DNA of 64,000 nt from an uncultured Prevotellaceae bacterium (GCA_947166305.1 CAMVDV010000006.1:32664-96663); one strand, 5' to 3'. Shown: positions 15,601 through 24,387, numbered from the stretch's first letter. Notes: generated by a model from the letters alone, not told the origin. Made by a program: numbers and translations.

Positions 15601-17013
15601 TTATCTCAATGGGATGACGAGCGTCTGGATGGACAGTTCGGGCAGTTCTATGTGGAGTTTGCCGTCTTTCAGCCTGAGCTTTGCCGGGACCTCGGCCATG
15701 TCTTCCGACGGCGACGTGCGGTAGATTTTTGCTTTCCTCAGCCTTGGCCTGAAGCCGCTGAACGCGATGTCGTGGACCGCCTCGTCGCCTTCCCGCCTGA
15801 GCAGCACCAGCACCAAGGTGTCACGCTCGGGACTGACGGCGGCCAGGGCCTGCGGACACGAGGTCTCCACAATGTCGTAGCCGCGCTTGATGAAGCGGGT
15901 GCATTGCTGACGGACGTAGAAGTTTTTCACTCGCTCGTAGGTCTGACTCTGGAAACTCCCGCGGATGGTACACCACTGGTCGCTCTTTTCCTCCACGTAT
16001 TGCCAGTCGAGCCATGCCTCGGGCTGTAGGTGTCGGATGTCGTCGAACAGACGTCCGGCCAACTTCAAGTTGCCCTCGATGCCATTCCCTCCGGAGCCTG
16101 TCTCGCTCATCCAGAAGGTGATGCCGCTCTCCTTCACCATTTGCGAGAGCCTGGCACGCTGTTCGTTGGTACCGTCGTAGGTATGCGTGTTCCACTGCCC
16201 AATCATCGGGAGCACACCGGCCGCACGGTAGGCTTCGAAGGCTTGGATGGAGTGGGCAACGCAAGTCTCGTCGGAAGCAGAGACAACGGTGCGAAGTCCC
16301 GACTGCCGGAGGATGGGAGCCAACACCCTGAGGAATGCAATCTGCGAGGCAACGTCGAAGTGGCAGCCTTCCTGCGAGCCTCCTTGGTTCCAGTAACTCG
16401 TCAACGGCTCATTGAAAGGTTCGAGCGTCTTGAACTCAATGCCGTAAGTCTCCTTGTAGTGCTTGCAGACGTCCACAAGGTAGTGGGCAAACTCCTCATA
16501 GTATTCAGGCTTGAGGTTGTCTTTCGAGGCGTCGGCATTGCCAGCCACACATCCGCTGACGGTCATGTAGTAGGGTGCCGAGTTGCTGAAAGCTTCAAAC
16601 ACGGCATCGGGACGTTTCTCTTTGATTTTGAGCAGAATCTTTCGCTGTGCCGCATCGCGTTCCCAGTGATAGCGGTCGCCGCTGAAGTCCTTGAAACCCT
16701 CCATCTCGGCCCTGAGCCCCTTGCCCGCCGCCATGTGATGCGGAGTGCAGTGGCGGTTCTCAGGGTCCTCGCCTCCGCCGATATTGTAGCGGAAATGACT
16801 GTAGTTAAGCCCGTCGGGACTGACCAGCCAGTCAACGATTTCGTCAATCTTCCTCTCGTCCCAGTTGCCACACTGCCCAGCCCACCAGCAGAGCGAAACG
16901 CCCCAGCCGTCCCAATGCTGGCGAATTTGCTGCGGACTGACGTTGTAGCTGACGGCAACCATGCGCGTCGAGAGCATAAAGCCAATAAAGAGAGCCGTAA
17001 TACACTTTTTCAT
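15601..17013 (-). CDS. GH30 family glycosidase (endo-beta-1,6-galactanase-like)
   Basis: 470 aa from ATG 17013; the longer reading from 17049 would start inside the promoter box. The signal peptide is MKKCITALFIGFMLSTRMVAV. HWDGWGVSLCWWAGQCGNWD is characteristic of the GH30 subgroup acting on beta-1,6-galactan. The acid/base Glu lies in LEPFNEPLTSYWNQGG (about residue 203) and the nucleophile Glu in FWMSETGSGGNG (about 303). A C-terminal beta domain completes it. It likely trims galactan side chains of plant or glycoprotein glycans; exact linkage is inferred. Downstream on the same strand is the GH78 gene. Confidence 0.88.
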   Translation of the reverse strand: MKKCITALFIGFMLSTRMVAVSYNVSPQQIRQHWDGWGVSLCWWAGQCGNWDERKIDEIVDWLVSPDGLNYSHFRYNIGGGEDPENRHCTPHHMAAGKGLRAEMEGFKDFSGDRYHWERDAAQRKILLKIKEKRPDAVFEAFSNSAPYYMTVSGCVAGNADASKDNLKPEYYEEFAHYLVDVCKHYKETYGIEFKTLEPFNEPLTSYWNQGGSQEGCHFDVASQIAFLRVLAPILRQSGLRTVVSASDETCVAHSIQAFEAYRAAGVLPMIGQWNTHTYDGTNEQRARLSQMVKESGITFWMSETGSGGNGIEGNLKLAGRLFDDIRHLQPEAWLDWQYVEEKSDQWCTIRGSFQSQTYERVKNFYVRQQCTRFIKRGYDIVETSCPQALAAVSPERDTLVLVLLRREGDEAVHDIAFSGFRPRLRKAKIYRTSPSEDMAEVPAKLRLKDGKLHIELPELSIQTLVIPLR

Positions 17014-17046
17014 GAACAGATGATTTAAGGGCGTGGATGTACTATG

Positions 17047-17054
17047 CAAAGGTA
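17047..17054 (-). promoter_or_regulatory. -7 box of the GH30 gene
   Basis: Minus-strand TACCTTTG, 33 bp before the ATG at 17013. Behind it at 17061-17090 is a TTAGGGATTAGGG-type repeat. Confidence 0.65.
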
Positions 17055-17060
17055 TGGAAA

Positions 17061-17090
17061 AGATTAGAGATTAGGGATTAGGGATGAGGG
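17061..17090. repeat. GATTAGGGATTAGGG repeat
   Basis: Telomere-like GATTAGAGATTAGGGATTAG text; the same occurs at 18916-18951 and, reversed, inside mfd at about 43415-43440. Confidence 0.7.
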
Positions 17091-17170
17091 ATTTTTTCTT
17101 CTTCGCAACATTTTTTTGCATTTTAGCTCTCATTTTTCACCTATCTTTTTTAATTTTTCATTATTCTTCG

Positions 17171-17178
17171 TATCTTTG
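17171..17178 (+). promoter_or_regulatory. -7 box of the GH20 gene
   Basis: TATCTTTG, 24 bp before the ATG at 17203, supporting that start over the in-frame ATG at 17116. Confidence 0.65.
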
Positions 17179-17202
17179 CATCGCAAAACGAAGACCACCA
17201 CA

Positions 17203-18900
17203 ATGCTGCGACTACTATCCCTCTCCCTTTGCCTGCTCCTGTCTGTCAGCATTTCCGCTCAGCGAGCAAGCTTCGACATTATCCCACTGCCCAAAGAGGT
17301 GAAGGCAGACACCACGCGATTTTATTCCCTGACAGATGGCATGGGCATCGCCTACGATGCCTCCGACAACGAAAGTGCCCGCATCGCACAATTCCTCGCC
17401 GAATGGGTGAAGGAGGCCACGGGCTTGAGGCTATCGCTGACGCCTTCTGCCCAGGATGCTGCCTTGAGGCTGAAACTTCTCCCTTCCAAAAAGAATAAAA
17501 AAGGAAAGAAACAGGAGGCCATACCTTCTGAAAGGCAGAAGGAAGGCTACACCCTCAGCGTGACCGAGGCAGGCATCGACATCACAGCCAGCGAGCCCTC
17601 CGGCCTGTTCCGCGGTGCCCAGACGCTTCGCAAGGCACTGCCCGTCGTGAAGGACGCAAAGAGCATACAGTTGCCCCTCGCCACCGTTTCCGACCATCCG
17701 CGCTTCCCCTATCGCGGCGTGCTGCTCGATTGCGGCAGACACTTCTTCAGCATCGACTTTATCAAGCAGTTCCTCGACGCGATGGCTCTGCATGGATGCA
17801 ACCAATTCCACTGGCATCTGACAGAAGACCAAGGCTGGCGCTTCGAAGTGAAAGCCTTGCCGCGGCTCGCAAAGGAGGGAAGTGTGCGCGAAAAGACAGT
17901 CATTGGACCCGGCAGGATGCGCATTTACGACAACATCCCCTACGGTGGCTACTATACACAAGAAGAGTGTCGAGAGATAGTGCGCTATGCTGCAGAACGC
18001 TACATCAACGTTGTGCCGGAAATAGACATGCCCGGACACATGCAGAGCGCGCTCCATGTCTTCCCGAACCTTGGCTGTACGGGCGGACCTTATCCCGTCG
18101 CCACCAATTGGGGCGTGATGCGCGACGTACTTTGCGGTGGCAATCCCGAGACATTGGAGTTCCTCAAGACCGTCTTCGGCGAGCTATGCGATGTCTTCCC
18201 GTCAGAGTTCATTCACATCGGAGGCGACGAATGTCCCAAAGAGAGATGGCAGAAATGTCCCAAATGCCAGGCCAAGATAAAAGAACTCGGCCTCGTGAGC
18301 GACTCAAAAGACAACGGTGAAGGCGGAAGAGGAAGCCAAGACGGTCGAACCGCAGAGAATAAGTTGCAGACTTACCTGAATCATGAGATAGAACAGTTCC
18401 TCGCTTCCCGCGGACGCAGTCTTATTGGCTGGGACGAGATACTTTCCGGCGGACTGACCGAAAAAGCCATCGTCATGTCGTGGCGAGGCACGAAGGGCGG
18501 AACTCAAGCTGCCAAGCAGAAGCACCGCGTCATCATGAGTCCCAATGTCTTTGCCTACATCGACCATCCGCAGCTCAAGGACTACGGAAAGCAACCGCGC
18601 ACCACCGACAGCTATGTCGTGTCCTGCTCGAAGATGTACTCCTTCGAGCCACTCATCCCCGAAGAGTTGACCGAGGAAGAAAGCGAATACATCCTCGGCG
18701 TGCAGGCAAATCTATGGACAGAGCAAGTGGCTTATCCCGAACATGCCTTCTATCAGCTCTTGCCCCGACTGGCTTCGATGAGCGAAGTCGGCTGGTGTAG
18801 GCCGGAACAAAAAGACTTCGAAGACTTCAAATCCCGCCTGCCACGGCTCAAGAAGCTCTACGACAGGATCGGACTTCCCTATTGCCACGAAGTGGAATGA
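17203..18900 (+). CDS. GH20 beta-N-acetylhexosaminidase
   Basis: 565 aa with signal peptide MLRLLSLSLCLLLSVSISAQ. A GH20 N-terminal alpha/beta domain (ASFDIIPLPKEVKAD, SGLFRGAQTLRKALP) precedes the TIM barrel: FPYRGVLLDCGRHFFSIDFI, HGCNQFHWHLTEDQGWR, EIDMPGHMQSAL and the catalytic Asp-Glu in FIHIGGDECPKERW (about residues 338-345). Two insert-like low-complexity stretches are present: PSKKNKKGKKQEA (about residues 95-107) and a Gly/Asp/Ser-rich loop around residues 366-384. Removes terminal GlcNAc/GalNAc from glycans; probably periplasmic. Confidence 0.93.
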   Translation: MLRLLSLSLCLLLSVSISAQRASFDIIPLPKEVKADTTRFYSLTDGMGIAYDASDNESARIAQFLAEWVKEATGLRLSLTPSAQDAALRLKLLPSKKNKKGKKQEAIPSERQKEGYTLSVTEAGIDITASEPSGLFRGAQTLRKALPVVKDAKSIQLPLATVSDHPRFPYRGVLLDCGRHFFSIDFIKQFLDAMALHGCNQFHWHLTEDQGWRFEVKALPRLAKEGSVREKTVIGPGRMRIYDNIPYGGYYTQEECREIVRYAAERYINVVPEIDMPGHMQSALHVFPNLGCTGGPYPVATNWGVMRDVLCGGNPETLEFLKTVFGELCDVFPSEFIHIGGDECPKERWQKCPKCQAKIKELGLVSDSKDNGEGGRGSQDGRTAENKLQTYLNHEIEQFLASRGRSLIGWDEILSGGLTEKAIVMSWRGTKGGTQAAKQKHRVIMSPNVFAYIDHPQLKDYGKQPRTTDSYVVSCSKMYSFEPLIPEELTEEESEYILGVQANLWTEQVAYPEHAFYQLLPRLASMSEVGWCRPEQKDFEDFKSRLPRLKKLYDRIGLPYCHEVE

Positions 18901-18915
18901 AGGTTTTTCTATTTT

Positions 18916-18951
18916 TAAGGATTAGGGATTAGAGATTAGGGATTAGGGTTT
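18916..18951. repeat. GATTAGGGATTAGAG repeat before nptA-like gene
   Basis: Direct copies of GGATTAGGGATTAGAGATTA, the same family as at 17061 and inside mfd. Confidence 0.7.
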
Positions 18952-19013
18952 GAATGTAGGGATGCACTGTGGCGCGACTGTTAAATTGAAAAGTTGAAAA
19001 ATAAGACGATACC

Positions 19014-20999
19014 ATGACGATAAGAATCGTATTCACATTGCTCGGTTCGCTCGCACTGCTCATCTTCGGCATGAAGACGATGAGCGATGCGCTGCAGAAG
19101 ATGGCCGGGCCGAAGCTCAGGCACGTTCTGGCTCGCATGACTACCAATCGACTGACCGGAATGCTGACTGGAATAGGAGTGACAGCAGCCGTGCAGAGCT
19201 CAACGGCAACGACGGTGATGACCGTCTCGTTTGTCAACGCCTCGCTTCTCACCCTTGCACAAGCCATCAGCATCATCATGGGTGCCAACATCGGCACTAC
19301 ACTCACGGCATGGATCATGTCGGCCGGCGTCTCGTTCAACATCGCGGATTTCGTTTGGCCGGCCTTCGTCGTTGCCATGTTTCTTATATATAAAAAGGAA
19401 CACGAGACTGCGGGGCAGTTCATCTTCGGCGTGTCGTTCCTCTTCCTTGGCCTCGGCACGTTGCGTCAGACGGGCATCGACATGAATCTCGGAGAGAATG
19501 AGGCCGTGATAGGTTTCTTCAGTTCGTTCGACCCGGAAAGCATTACCACCACGCTGCTCTTCTTGCTCATAGGCAGCGTGCTCACCATGTGCGTACAGTC
19601 GTCGGCTGCCATCATGGCCATCACGATGATACTCTGCACGTCGGGAGCTCTGCCCATCTATCAAGGCATTGCCCTTGTCATGGGCGAGAACATCGGCACC
19701 ACCGTCACCTCCAACCTTGCGGCCATCACCGCTTCCACTCAGGCTCGTCGCGCCGCCTTTGCCCATATGTTCTTCAACGTCTTCGGCGTCAGCTGGATGC
19801 TTTGCATCTTCCATCCCTTTGTTCGCTTCATCTGCCAGCTTGCAGGCTACGATGCAGATATGGACAAACAAGTGGTCGGAGCCGAAGCCTTCGCTGCCAA
19901 TGCTGCCCGCTTGAGCGTAGTGCTCGCCACCTTCCATACTTGCTTCAACATCGTCAACACTGCCGTCCTCATCGGTTTCATCCCACAGATAGAGCGTTTG
20001 GTAAAGTGGGTCATCAAGGACAAGCCACAGAAGAAGACGGCCAGCCGCCTGCAATACATCGGCGGTGGTCTGATGCAGACGCCCGAAATCTCCGTGCTGC
20101 AGGCACAGAAGGAGGTGGTCAGCTTTGCAGAACGGATGCAACGAATGTTCGGCATGGCGCGGGCTTTGCTCGACGAAAAGGACAAGAAAGCCTTCGAAGC
20201 ACAGGCCCTCGAAATAGAAAAGTACGAGGACATCGCCGACAACATGGAGATAGAGATAGCCAACTACCTCGACGAGGTGAGCAACGAGCACCTCTCGGAC
20301 GAGACGAAAGGCAAGATACGCGACATGCTCCGCGAGATAGGCGAACTGGAATCCATCGGCGATGCCTGCTACAAGATATCGCGTGTGGCAACTCATCGCA
20401 GGGAAATCCGGCAGGACTTCACCGCACGGCAGTACGAAGGCCTGCACGACATGCTCCGTCTCGTAGGCGAAGCCATGACGCAGATGATGGTCGTGGTGAG
20501 CGGTCGGCGCGAAGACACAAGCATCGAAACCTCACGTGAGATAGAGCGCGACATCAATGCCATGCGCGACAAACTCAAGGCCGAAGGCATCCGCGACGCT
20601 GCAGCACACGAATACTCCTATGCCATCAGTTCCATCTACGCCGACATCATCTCGGAATGCGAGAAGCTGGGCGACTACATCATGAACGTCGTGGAAGCCC
20701 GCCTCGGCAAGAACATCCTCTCTTATCGCGGACTACAAATCAACACGGTGCGCAAGACGGTCGTCGTCGACGGAATGCCCTGTAGCCTCACGCGCACCGA
20801 GTTCGACATCCTCTGCCTGCTCCTGCAGAACCGCAACCAAGTGCTCTCGCGCGGAGAGCTCATGGAAAAGATATGGGCCGACGTCATTGTCTCTGAGCAC
20901 ACGCTCAACGTCCACATCACGCGCCTCCGTAAGAAGCTTGGCCCCTACGCAGTCAACATCGTCAGCCGCCAAGGGTTCGGCTACGTCTTTGAGACATGA
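19014..20999 (+). CDS. Na/phosphate cotransporter-PhoU protein fused to a winged-helix DNA-binding domain
   Basis: 661 aa in one uninterrupted frame. Residues 1-335 are a Na/Pi cotransporter domain with several membrane helices and the paired QSS repeats (AAVQSSTATTVMTVSFVNAS near residue 62; CVQSSAAIMAITMIL near 194). Residues about 360-560 are two PhoU-like helical repeats (EIEKYEDIADNMEIEIANYL; IGELESIGDACYKISR; SECEKLGDYIMNVVEARL). Residues about 569-661 read as an OmpR/PhoB output domain: GLQINTVRKTVVVDGMPCSL, TRTEFDILCLLLQNRNQVLS, RGELMEKIWADVIVSEHTLN, VHITRLRKKLG and RQGFGYVF. No receiver domain is present. The first two parts are a known pairing; the C-terminal part suggests a membrane-bound transcription factor responding to phosphate. 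The fusion is read directly, its function is inferred. Confidence 0.9.
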   Translation: MTIRIVFTLLGSLALLIFGMKTMSDALQKMAGPKLRHVLARMTTNRLTGMLTGIGVTAAVQSSTATTVMTVSFVNASLLTLAQAISIIMGANIGTTLTAWIMSAGVSFNIADFVWPAFVVAMFLIYKKEHETAGQFIFGVSFLFLGLGTLRQTGIDMNLGENEAVIGFFSSFDPESITTTLLFLLIGSVLTMCVQSSAAIMAITMILCTSGALPIYQGIALVMGENIGTTVTSNLAAITASTQARRAAFAHMFFNVFGVSWMLCIFHPFVRFICQLAGYDADMDKQVVGAEAFAANAARLSVVLATFHTCFNIVNTAVLIGFIPQIERLVKWVIKDKPQKKTASRLQYIGGGLMQTPEISVLQAQKEVVSFAERMQRMFGMARALLDEKDKKAFEAQALEIEKYEDIADNMEIEIANYLDEVSNEHLSDETKGKIRDMLREIGELESIGDACYKISRVATHRREIRQDFTARQYEGLHDMLRLVGEAMTQMMVVVSGRREDTSIETSREIERDINAMRDKLKAEGIRDAAAHEYSYAISSIYADIISECEKLGDYIMNVVEARLGKNILSYRGLQINTVRKTVVVDGMPCSLTRTEFDILCLLLQNRNQVLSRGELMEKIWADVIVSEHTLNVHITRLRKKLGPYAVNIVSRQGFGYVFET

Positions 21000-21082
21000 C
21001 GAAGCCTCCCTGACGCTCTATATAAGAAGATGTAGTGACGTGTGGCATCGCATCCGTCCATAAATGCCAATGCCAAATGGCT

Positions 21083-21176
21083 CCTGTAAAGTTCGCAAAT
21101 TGCTCATGTGCAGTTTGCCAATTCCACGTGTGGATTCATCAAAACCCTCGTGTGGATTTTCTTCGCCCCACACGAG
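21083..21176. repeat. 22-bp periodic array, locus 4
   Basis: Phased units at 21083, 21105, 21127 and 21149: CATGTGCAG, CGTGTGGATT, CGTGTGGATT; at 21171 CACGAG appears as an inverted copy. CGTGTGGATT is shared with locus 2. It lies in the 337-bp gap between the phosphate protein and the LRR gene, which otherwise holds a terminator. Confidence 0.8.
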
Positions 21177-21274
21177 CCTTGAAGTCCAGACAGATAAAAC
21201 CTGCCGAGACACACAATGAGAAGACGATAAATCCCAATCAGTCATTAGGATTTGGGGTAAAAGCAAACAAAAAG

Positions 21275-21316
21275 AGAAGCCCTCGCCTGTTGTATCAGAT
21301 GAGGGCTTCTTCTTTT
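21275..21316. terminator. Bidirectional terminator between convergent genes
   Basis: AGAAGCCCTC (21275-21284) pairs with GAGGGCTTCT (21301-21310), a perfect 10-bp stem with T-rich flank on the right (TCTTTTT) and A-rich flank on the left, so it can serve both the plus-strand transporter gene and the minus-strand LRR gene. Confidence 0.8.
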
Positions 21317-21336
21317 TAGGAATGCAGGAGCAACGA

Positions 21337-22416
21337 TTATTTCATCAGGACTTTCTTCGTCGAGCCGTCGGAGTAGCGGATGATGTTGATGCCGCGTTGT
21401 GCCGACTGAAGACGGCGTCCGTTCGTGTCATAAACATCCTTCTTGCCTTCAGCAGAGCCTTGTGTAAGTTCGATGCCCGTCATGATAGCAATGTCGAACT
21501 TTCCCCAAATGGTATGCTCCTTGTACTGCTGATAGGACTCCTTCGGAACATACAGGGTAACATTGCTTACATTGACACTATTGAAAGAATTTTCGTTCAC
21601 CACCGGCGGTTCCTCGACAAGACATTTAATCTCTTTCAGGCCGCTGCAGTCAGAGAAGGCAAAGTAGCCGATGCGGGTTACGCTGTTAGGGATGGTGACG
21701 GAGGTCAGGCCGGTGCAGCTTTGGAAGGCAAAGTCGTCGATGCTGGTCACGCTCTCGGGGATGGTGACGGAGGTCAGGCCGCTGCAGTACCCGAAAGCAT
21801 TGTGGCCGATGCGGGTCACGCCTTCGGGAATAACAAGGTCTTTTATCTCCTCACCATTCAAATATAAATGATGAGCATAGTAAAGAGGATTGCTAAAATC
21901 ATTAAAATTAAAATTGATATTGCACCATGCGGTTAAATCAGTAATATGGACAGAAGTCAGGCCGGTGCAGTTTTTGAAGGCATAGTCGCCGATGCTGGTC
22001 ACGCTGTTACCGATGGTGACGGATTCCAGGTCGCTGCAATTATAGAAGGCCATGTGGCCGATGCTGGTCACGCTGTTCGGGATGGTGACGGTGGTCAGGT
22101 TTCTGCATTTATAGAAGGCATATTCACCGATACTTATAACACTCTCGGGAATGATGATGGTGGTTAGATATATGCAGTCTTCGAATGCTTCATCTCCGAT
22201 ACTGCTTACGCTGTAGTTAACGCCATCATGAGTAATAGTTTCAGGAATTATTTTTTTACCAGAATAATAACTACCAATAGGTTTTTTTGTTACTTCTGCC
22301 AACTGAGTCTTAGGAAATAATTTGTAATAGATGCCGTCTATCTCAACGGCGTCGGCATTGGCATTGACGCTTGCCAGCAGAGCAAGCATGGAAAGGAGAA
22401 AATGTTTTGTTTTCAT
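21337..22416 (-). CDS. BspA-like leucine-rich repeat surface protein
   Basis: 359 aa, signal peptide MKTKHFLLSMLALLASVNANA. It carries about seven LRR_5 (BspA/TpLRR) repeats of the type LTSVTIPNSVTSIGDYAFKNC, mostly 23 residues each, from about residue 75 to 275. The C-terminal part GRRLQSAQRGINIIRYSDGS TKKVLMK (read as two pieces) resembles the short sorting-like tails seen on secreted Prevotella/Bacteroidetes proteins. It starts inside the last four bases of the upstream P-loop gene (ATGA overlap), so translation is probably coupled. BspA-like proteins bind host matrix or other cells; here this is inferred. Confidence 0.88.
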   Translation of the reverse strand: MKTKHFLLSMLALLASVNANADAVEIDGIYYKLFPKTQLAEVTKKPIGSYYSGKKIIPETITHDGVNYSVSSIGDEAFEDCIYLTTIIIPESVISIGEYAFYKCRNLTTVTIPNSVTSIGHMAFYNCSDLESVTIGNSVTSIGDYAFKNCTGLTSVHITDLTAWCNINFNFNDFSNPLYYAHHLYLNGEEIKDLVIPEGVTRIGHNAFGYCSGLTSVTIPESVTSIDDFAFQSCTGLTSVTIPNSVTRIGYFAFSDCSGLKEIKCLVEEPPVVNENSFNSVNVSNVTLYVPKESYQQYKEHTIWGKFDIAIMTGIELTQGSAEGKKDVYDTNGRRLQSAQRGINIIRYSDGSTKKVLMK

Positions 22417-22979
22417 GAGATGTATTTTTTTGCAAATTTGTTATCAATCATTTGTTTCAGTTCATTAGCGAGTTTGTTCCAGTCTGGCTCTTTCTTTGCT
22501 GTTCTTGCAACTCTCAGCTTTTGCCGGAGGAGATTCAGTCTGATCCATACGGTTGCGAATGTGTAGGCGAGATGTGCGTTTATGAAGTAGTGCATGGCAT
22601 CCACGCCGACGCCGTCCGAGCGGCAGGCTGAGAAACAGATGTTTGCCTCGTAGGCACTCATCTCATTTTCAGACTCAATAGGTGTCCACACACCGTTCTC
22701 ATAGACAAACATCGGCACGTTCTTTTGGTCTGGCAACTTGCCGTTGAAGAAGCGGATGTTGTCCTCGATGACTTCCGGCGTGTCGCCGCATGTGGCAATA
22801 AAGATGTTGACCTTCTTGAGCGGGCTTCTTGCCCGATAGTTAGGGATAATCACACGGATGTCTCCCTTGCTGTTGGGCAAAGACCCTGCCAGCTCTTCGA
22901 CCAACGCACGCAGGGTGCTGGTCTTGCCTTGTCCGCCTCTGTCGTACAAGACAACAATCTCATCGAGTTTCTTATTCAT
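22413..22979 (-). CDS. P-loop protein of unknown function
   Basis: 188 aa, no signal peptide. The N-terminus MNKKLDEIVVLYDRGGQGKT STLRALVEELAG contains RGGQGKTS, close to the deviant KGGxGKT P-loop of ParA/MinD-like NTPases. Later parts (VIIPNYRARSPLKKVNIFIA, CGDTPEVIEDNIRFFNG, ICFSACRSDGVGVDAMHYFI, NAHLAYTFATVWIRLNLLRQ) look like an alpha/beta core followed by a helical C-terminus. No family is recognised. It overlaps the secreted LRR protein gene by 4 bp and is probably its operon partner. The short length suggests a minimal NTPase; nucleotide binding is inferred from the motif. Confidence 0.7.
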   Translation of the reverse strand: MNKKLDEIVVLYDRGGQGKTSTLRALVEELAGSLPNSKGDIRVIIPNYRARSPLKKVNIFIATCGDTPEVIEDNIRFFNGKLPDQKNVPMFVYENGVWTPIESENEMSAYEANICFSACRSDGVGVDAMHYFINAHLAYTFATVWIRLNLLRQKLRVARTAKKEPDWNKLANELKQMIDNKFAKKYIS

Positions 22980-23940
22980 AGGCTTTTTGTCTTTAATGTT
23001 GGTTTATAATAATAAATAATGTGTGTTGACTATCGGGCACAAAGAAAGCGTGGGACTGTATGTCACATCTCCAAGCTGAAGGTCCTGAGAAAACCTGGTC
23101 ATAAAAGATGATATTAAAGCAGTTCCACGCTACCACGTGAAGCTGCTATGTCTATCTCTTTATGACCGTTGACCAAGATAAAGGTCTCCGAGGTTCTTTG
23201 CAAATCTTGAAAATTTCTCAGGTTCTCAGCTTGCAAGAAAGAGCATAACGCTTCGTTTATTTCCAATAAGTTTTGCCGGCCGCTGCCGTCAATCCCTGTC
23301 TTTGCCGGCTCCCGCACGAGGCGAAAGGCTGTGTGTGACACAGGGTATCACGCTGCAAATTTACGGAATTATTCAATACGTGCAAAGAATTTGCAGAATT
23401 ATTTTTGTCTGATGCCAGTAGGGACGCGCCGTGGCGCGTCCGCCCGCCGCAAGAATAAATGTCACACAGAAAACACGGAAAACACGGAAAAGGTTTTGTG
23501 GTCTATTGTTTCTTGTTCGTGCGGATTTGCTTGTTCGTGCGGATTTGAAATCCGCACGCAGGGAGTATAGGTATTTGCAATCCCGACATAATTGTTTCAG
23601 CGCATTGCAAATGCTTATATTCAATGCTGTCGGACCAGCAAATCCGACAGAACGGGAAACTATTCTGCGAATCATATTAAGGAGTGCCCTATCGGGCAGA
23701 AATCTAACAAATCGATTCAAATCTGTCAAATCTTTATGATTTTTGCCTGTTGATTTGTTTGATTTGTAAAGATTTGAAAGATTTCTCGCCGCAGGCGACT
23801 AAACAAGAGTGCCTTTATACTCTTTCGAAACGTCAATTATTAAATACTGTCAGACCAGCAAATCCGACAGAACGGGCTTCTGTGCTTTCTGTGTGACATT
23901 TGCGGACGCGCCACGGCGCGTCCCTACAGGGCGACTGCTA

Positions 23941-24006
23941 AACACGTTTAGTTTCGAAAGTAAACACGTTTAGTTAGGCAATTAAACACGTTTAGTTTCG
24001 GAAGTA
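23941..24006. repeat. 22-bp periodic array, locus 5
   Basis: AACACGTTTAG is exactly conserved at 23941, 23963 and 23985; the intervening 11-mers vary (TTTCGAAAGTA, TTAGGCAATTA, TTTCGGAAGTA). This is the clearest example of a constant 11-mer alternating with a variable 11-mer. Confidence 0.9.
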
Positions 24007-24110
24007 ACCCTGCGACTTATTTTTACACGCATTGCAAATGCTTTTATTCCTCACCTGTTGGATTACAAATCCGACAGGACAAGACTACTTGACTACTGCC
24101 GAAAGATGAG

Positions 24111-24176
24111 TTAGTAAACTGGAGTTTATCCATTAGTAAATTGACGTTTACTAAGGAGTAAATGGCAATTTACTAA
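24111..24176. repeat. 22-bp periodic array, locus 6
   Basis: TTAGTAAA, TTAGTAAA and GGAGTAAA start at 24111, 24133 and 24155; the other half of each unit (GAGTTTATCCA, ACGTTTACTAA, CAATTTACTAA) is roughly its reverse complement. TTTACTAACG is shared with locus 2. Confidence 0.85.
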
Positions 24177-24387
24177 CGGGTCGATTTCAGTTTTCATGTA
24201 GTCTGTCCGTTTCTTATGTAGGGACGTGCCGTGGCGCGTCCGCCTGCTGCGACACATTCTCTTCGGATGTACTTTCGCAGTCAAAACGGACACACCGCGG
24301 CGCGTCCCTACTTATACCGGAATGAGGTTATTGTAATTATTCCAATTTGTTTCTACTGCTATTTGCAAAAGCAATGTGAAAGGTCCG

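Larger units (their letters stand above)
23418..24312. repeat. Cluster of GC-rich palindromes (GGGACGCGCC...GGCGCGTCC)
   Basis: Copies at 23418-23450, 23902-23929, 24218-24250 and 24291-24312 share the self-complementary core GACGCGCCGTGGCGCGTC with GTAGG/CCTAC on one side. More copies lie at 63634-63659, 63697-63720 and 63770-63793; decayed ones near 18956, 41945 and 42190. Confidence 0.8.
22980..24387. other. Repeat-rich region without convincing gene
   Basis: 1.4 kb. It contains an inverted repeat GCGTGGGACTG/CAGTTCCACGC (23048-23058, 23120-23130), a weak minus-strand reading of 75 codons at 23114-23341 (ending GHKEIDIAASRGSVELL, family not recognised, possibly a remnant), a GTGCGGATTTGAAATCCGCAC palindrome near 23518-23560, three copies of a GTCGGA...AAATCCGACAG element (23628, 23849, 24057), four GGGACGCGCC palindromes and two 22-bp arrays. 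Nothing else supports a coding gene. Confidence 0.6.

Noticed and set aside
17061..18951. Telomeric sequence
   Set aside because: TTAGGG-like text is short, interrupted and also lies inside mfd; a linear chromosome end is not indicated.
23431..23739. Antiparallel 100-codon readings in the repeat region
   Set aside because: They follow the palindromic repeats and contain no recognisable domain on either strand.
23941..24176. CRISPR array
   Set aside because: Repeats are only 11 bp with 11-bp spacers, many spacers are identical to each other in sister arrays, and no cas gene is present.
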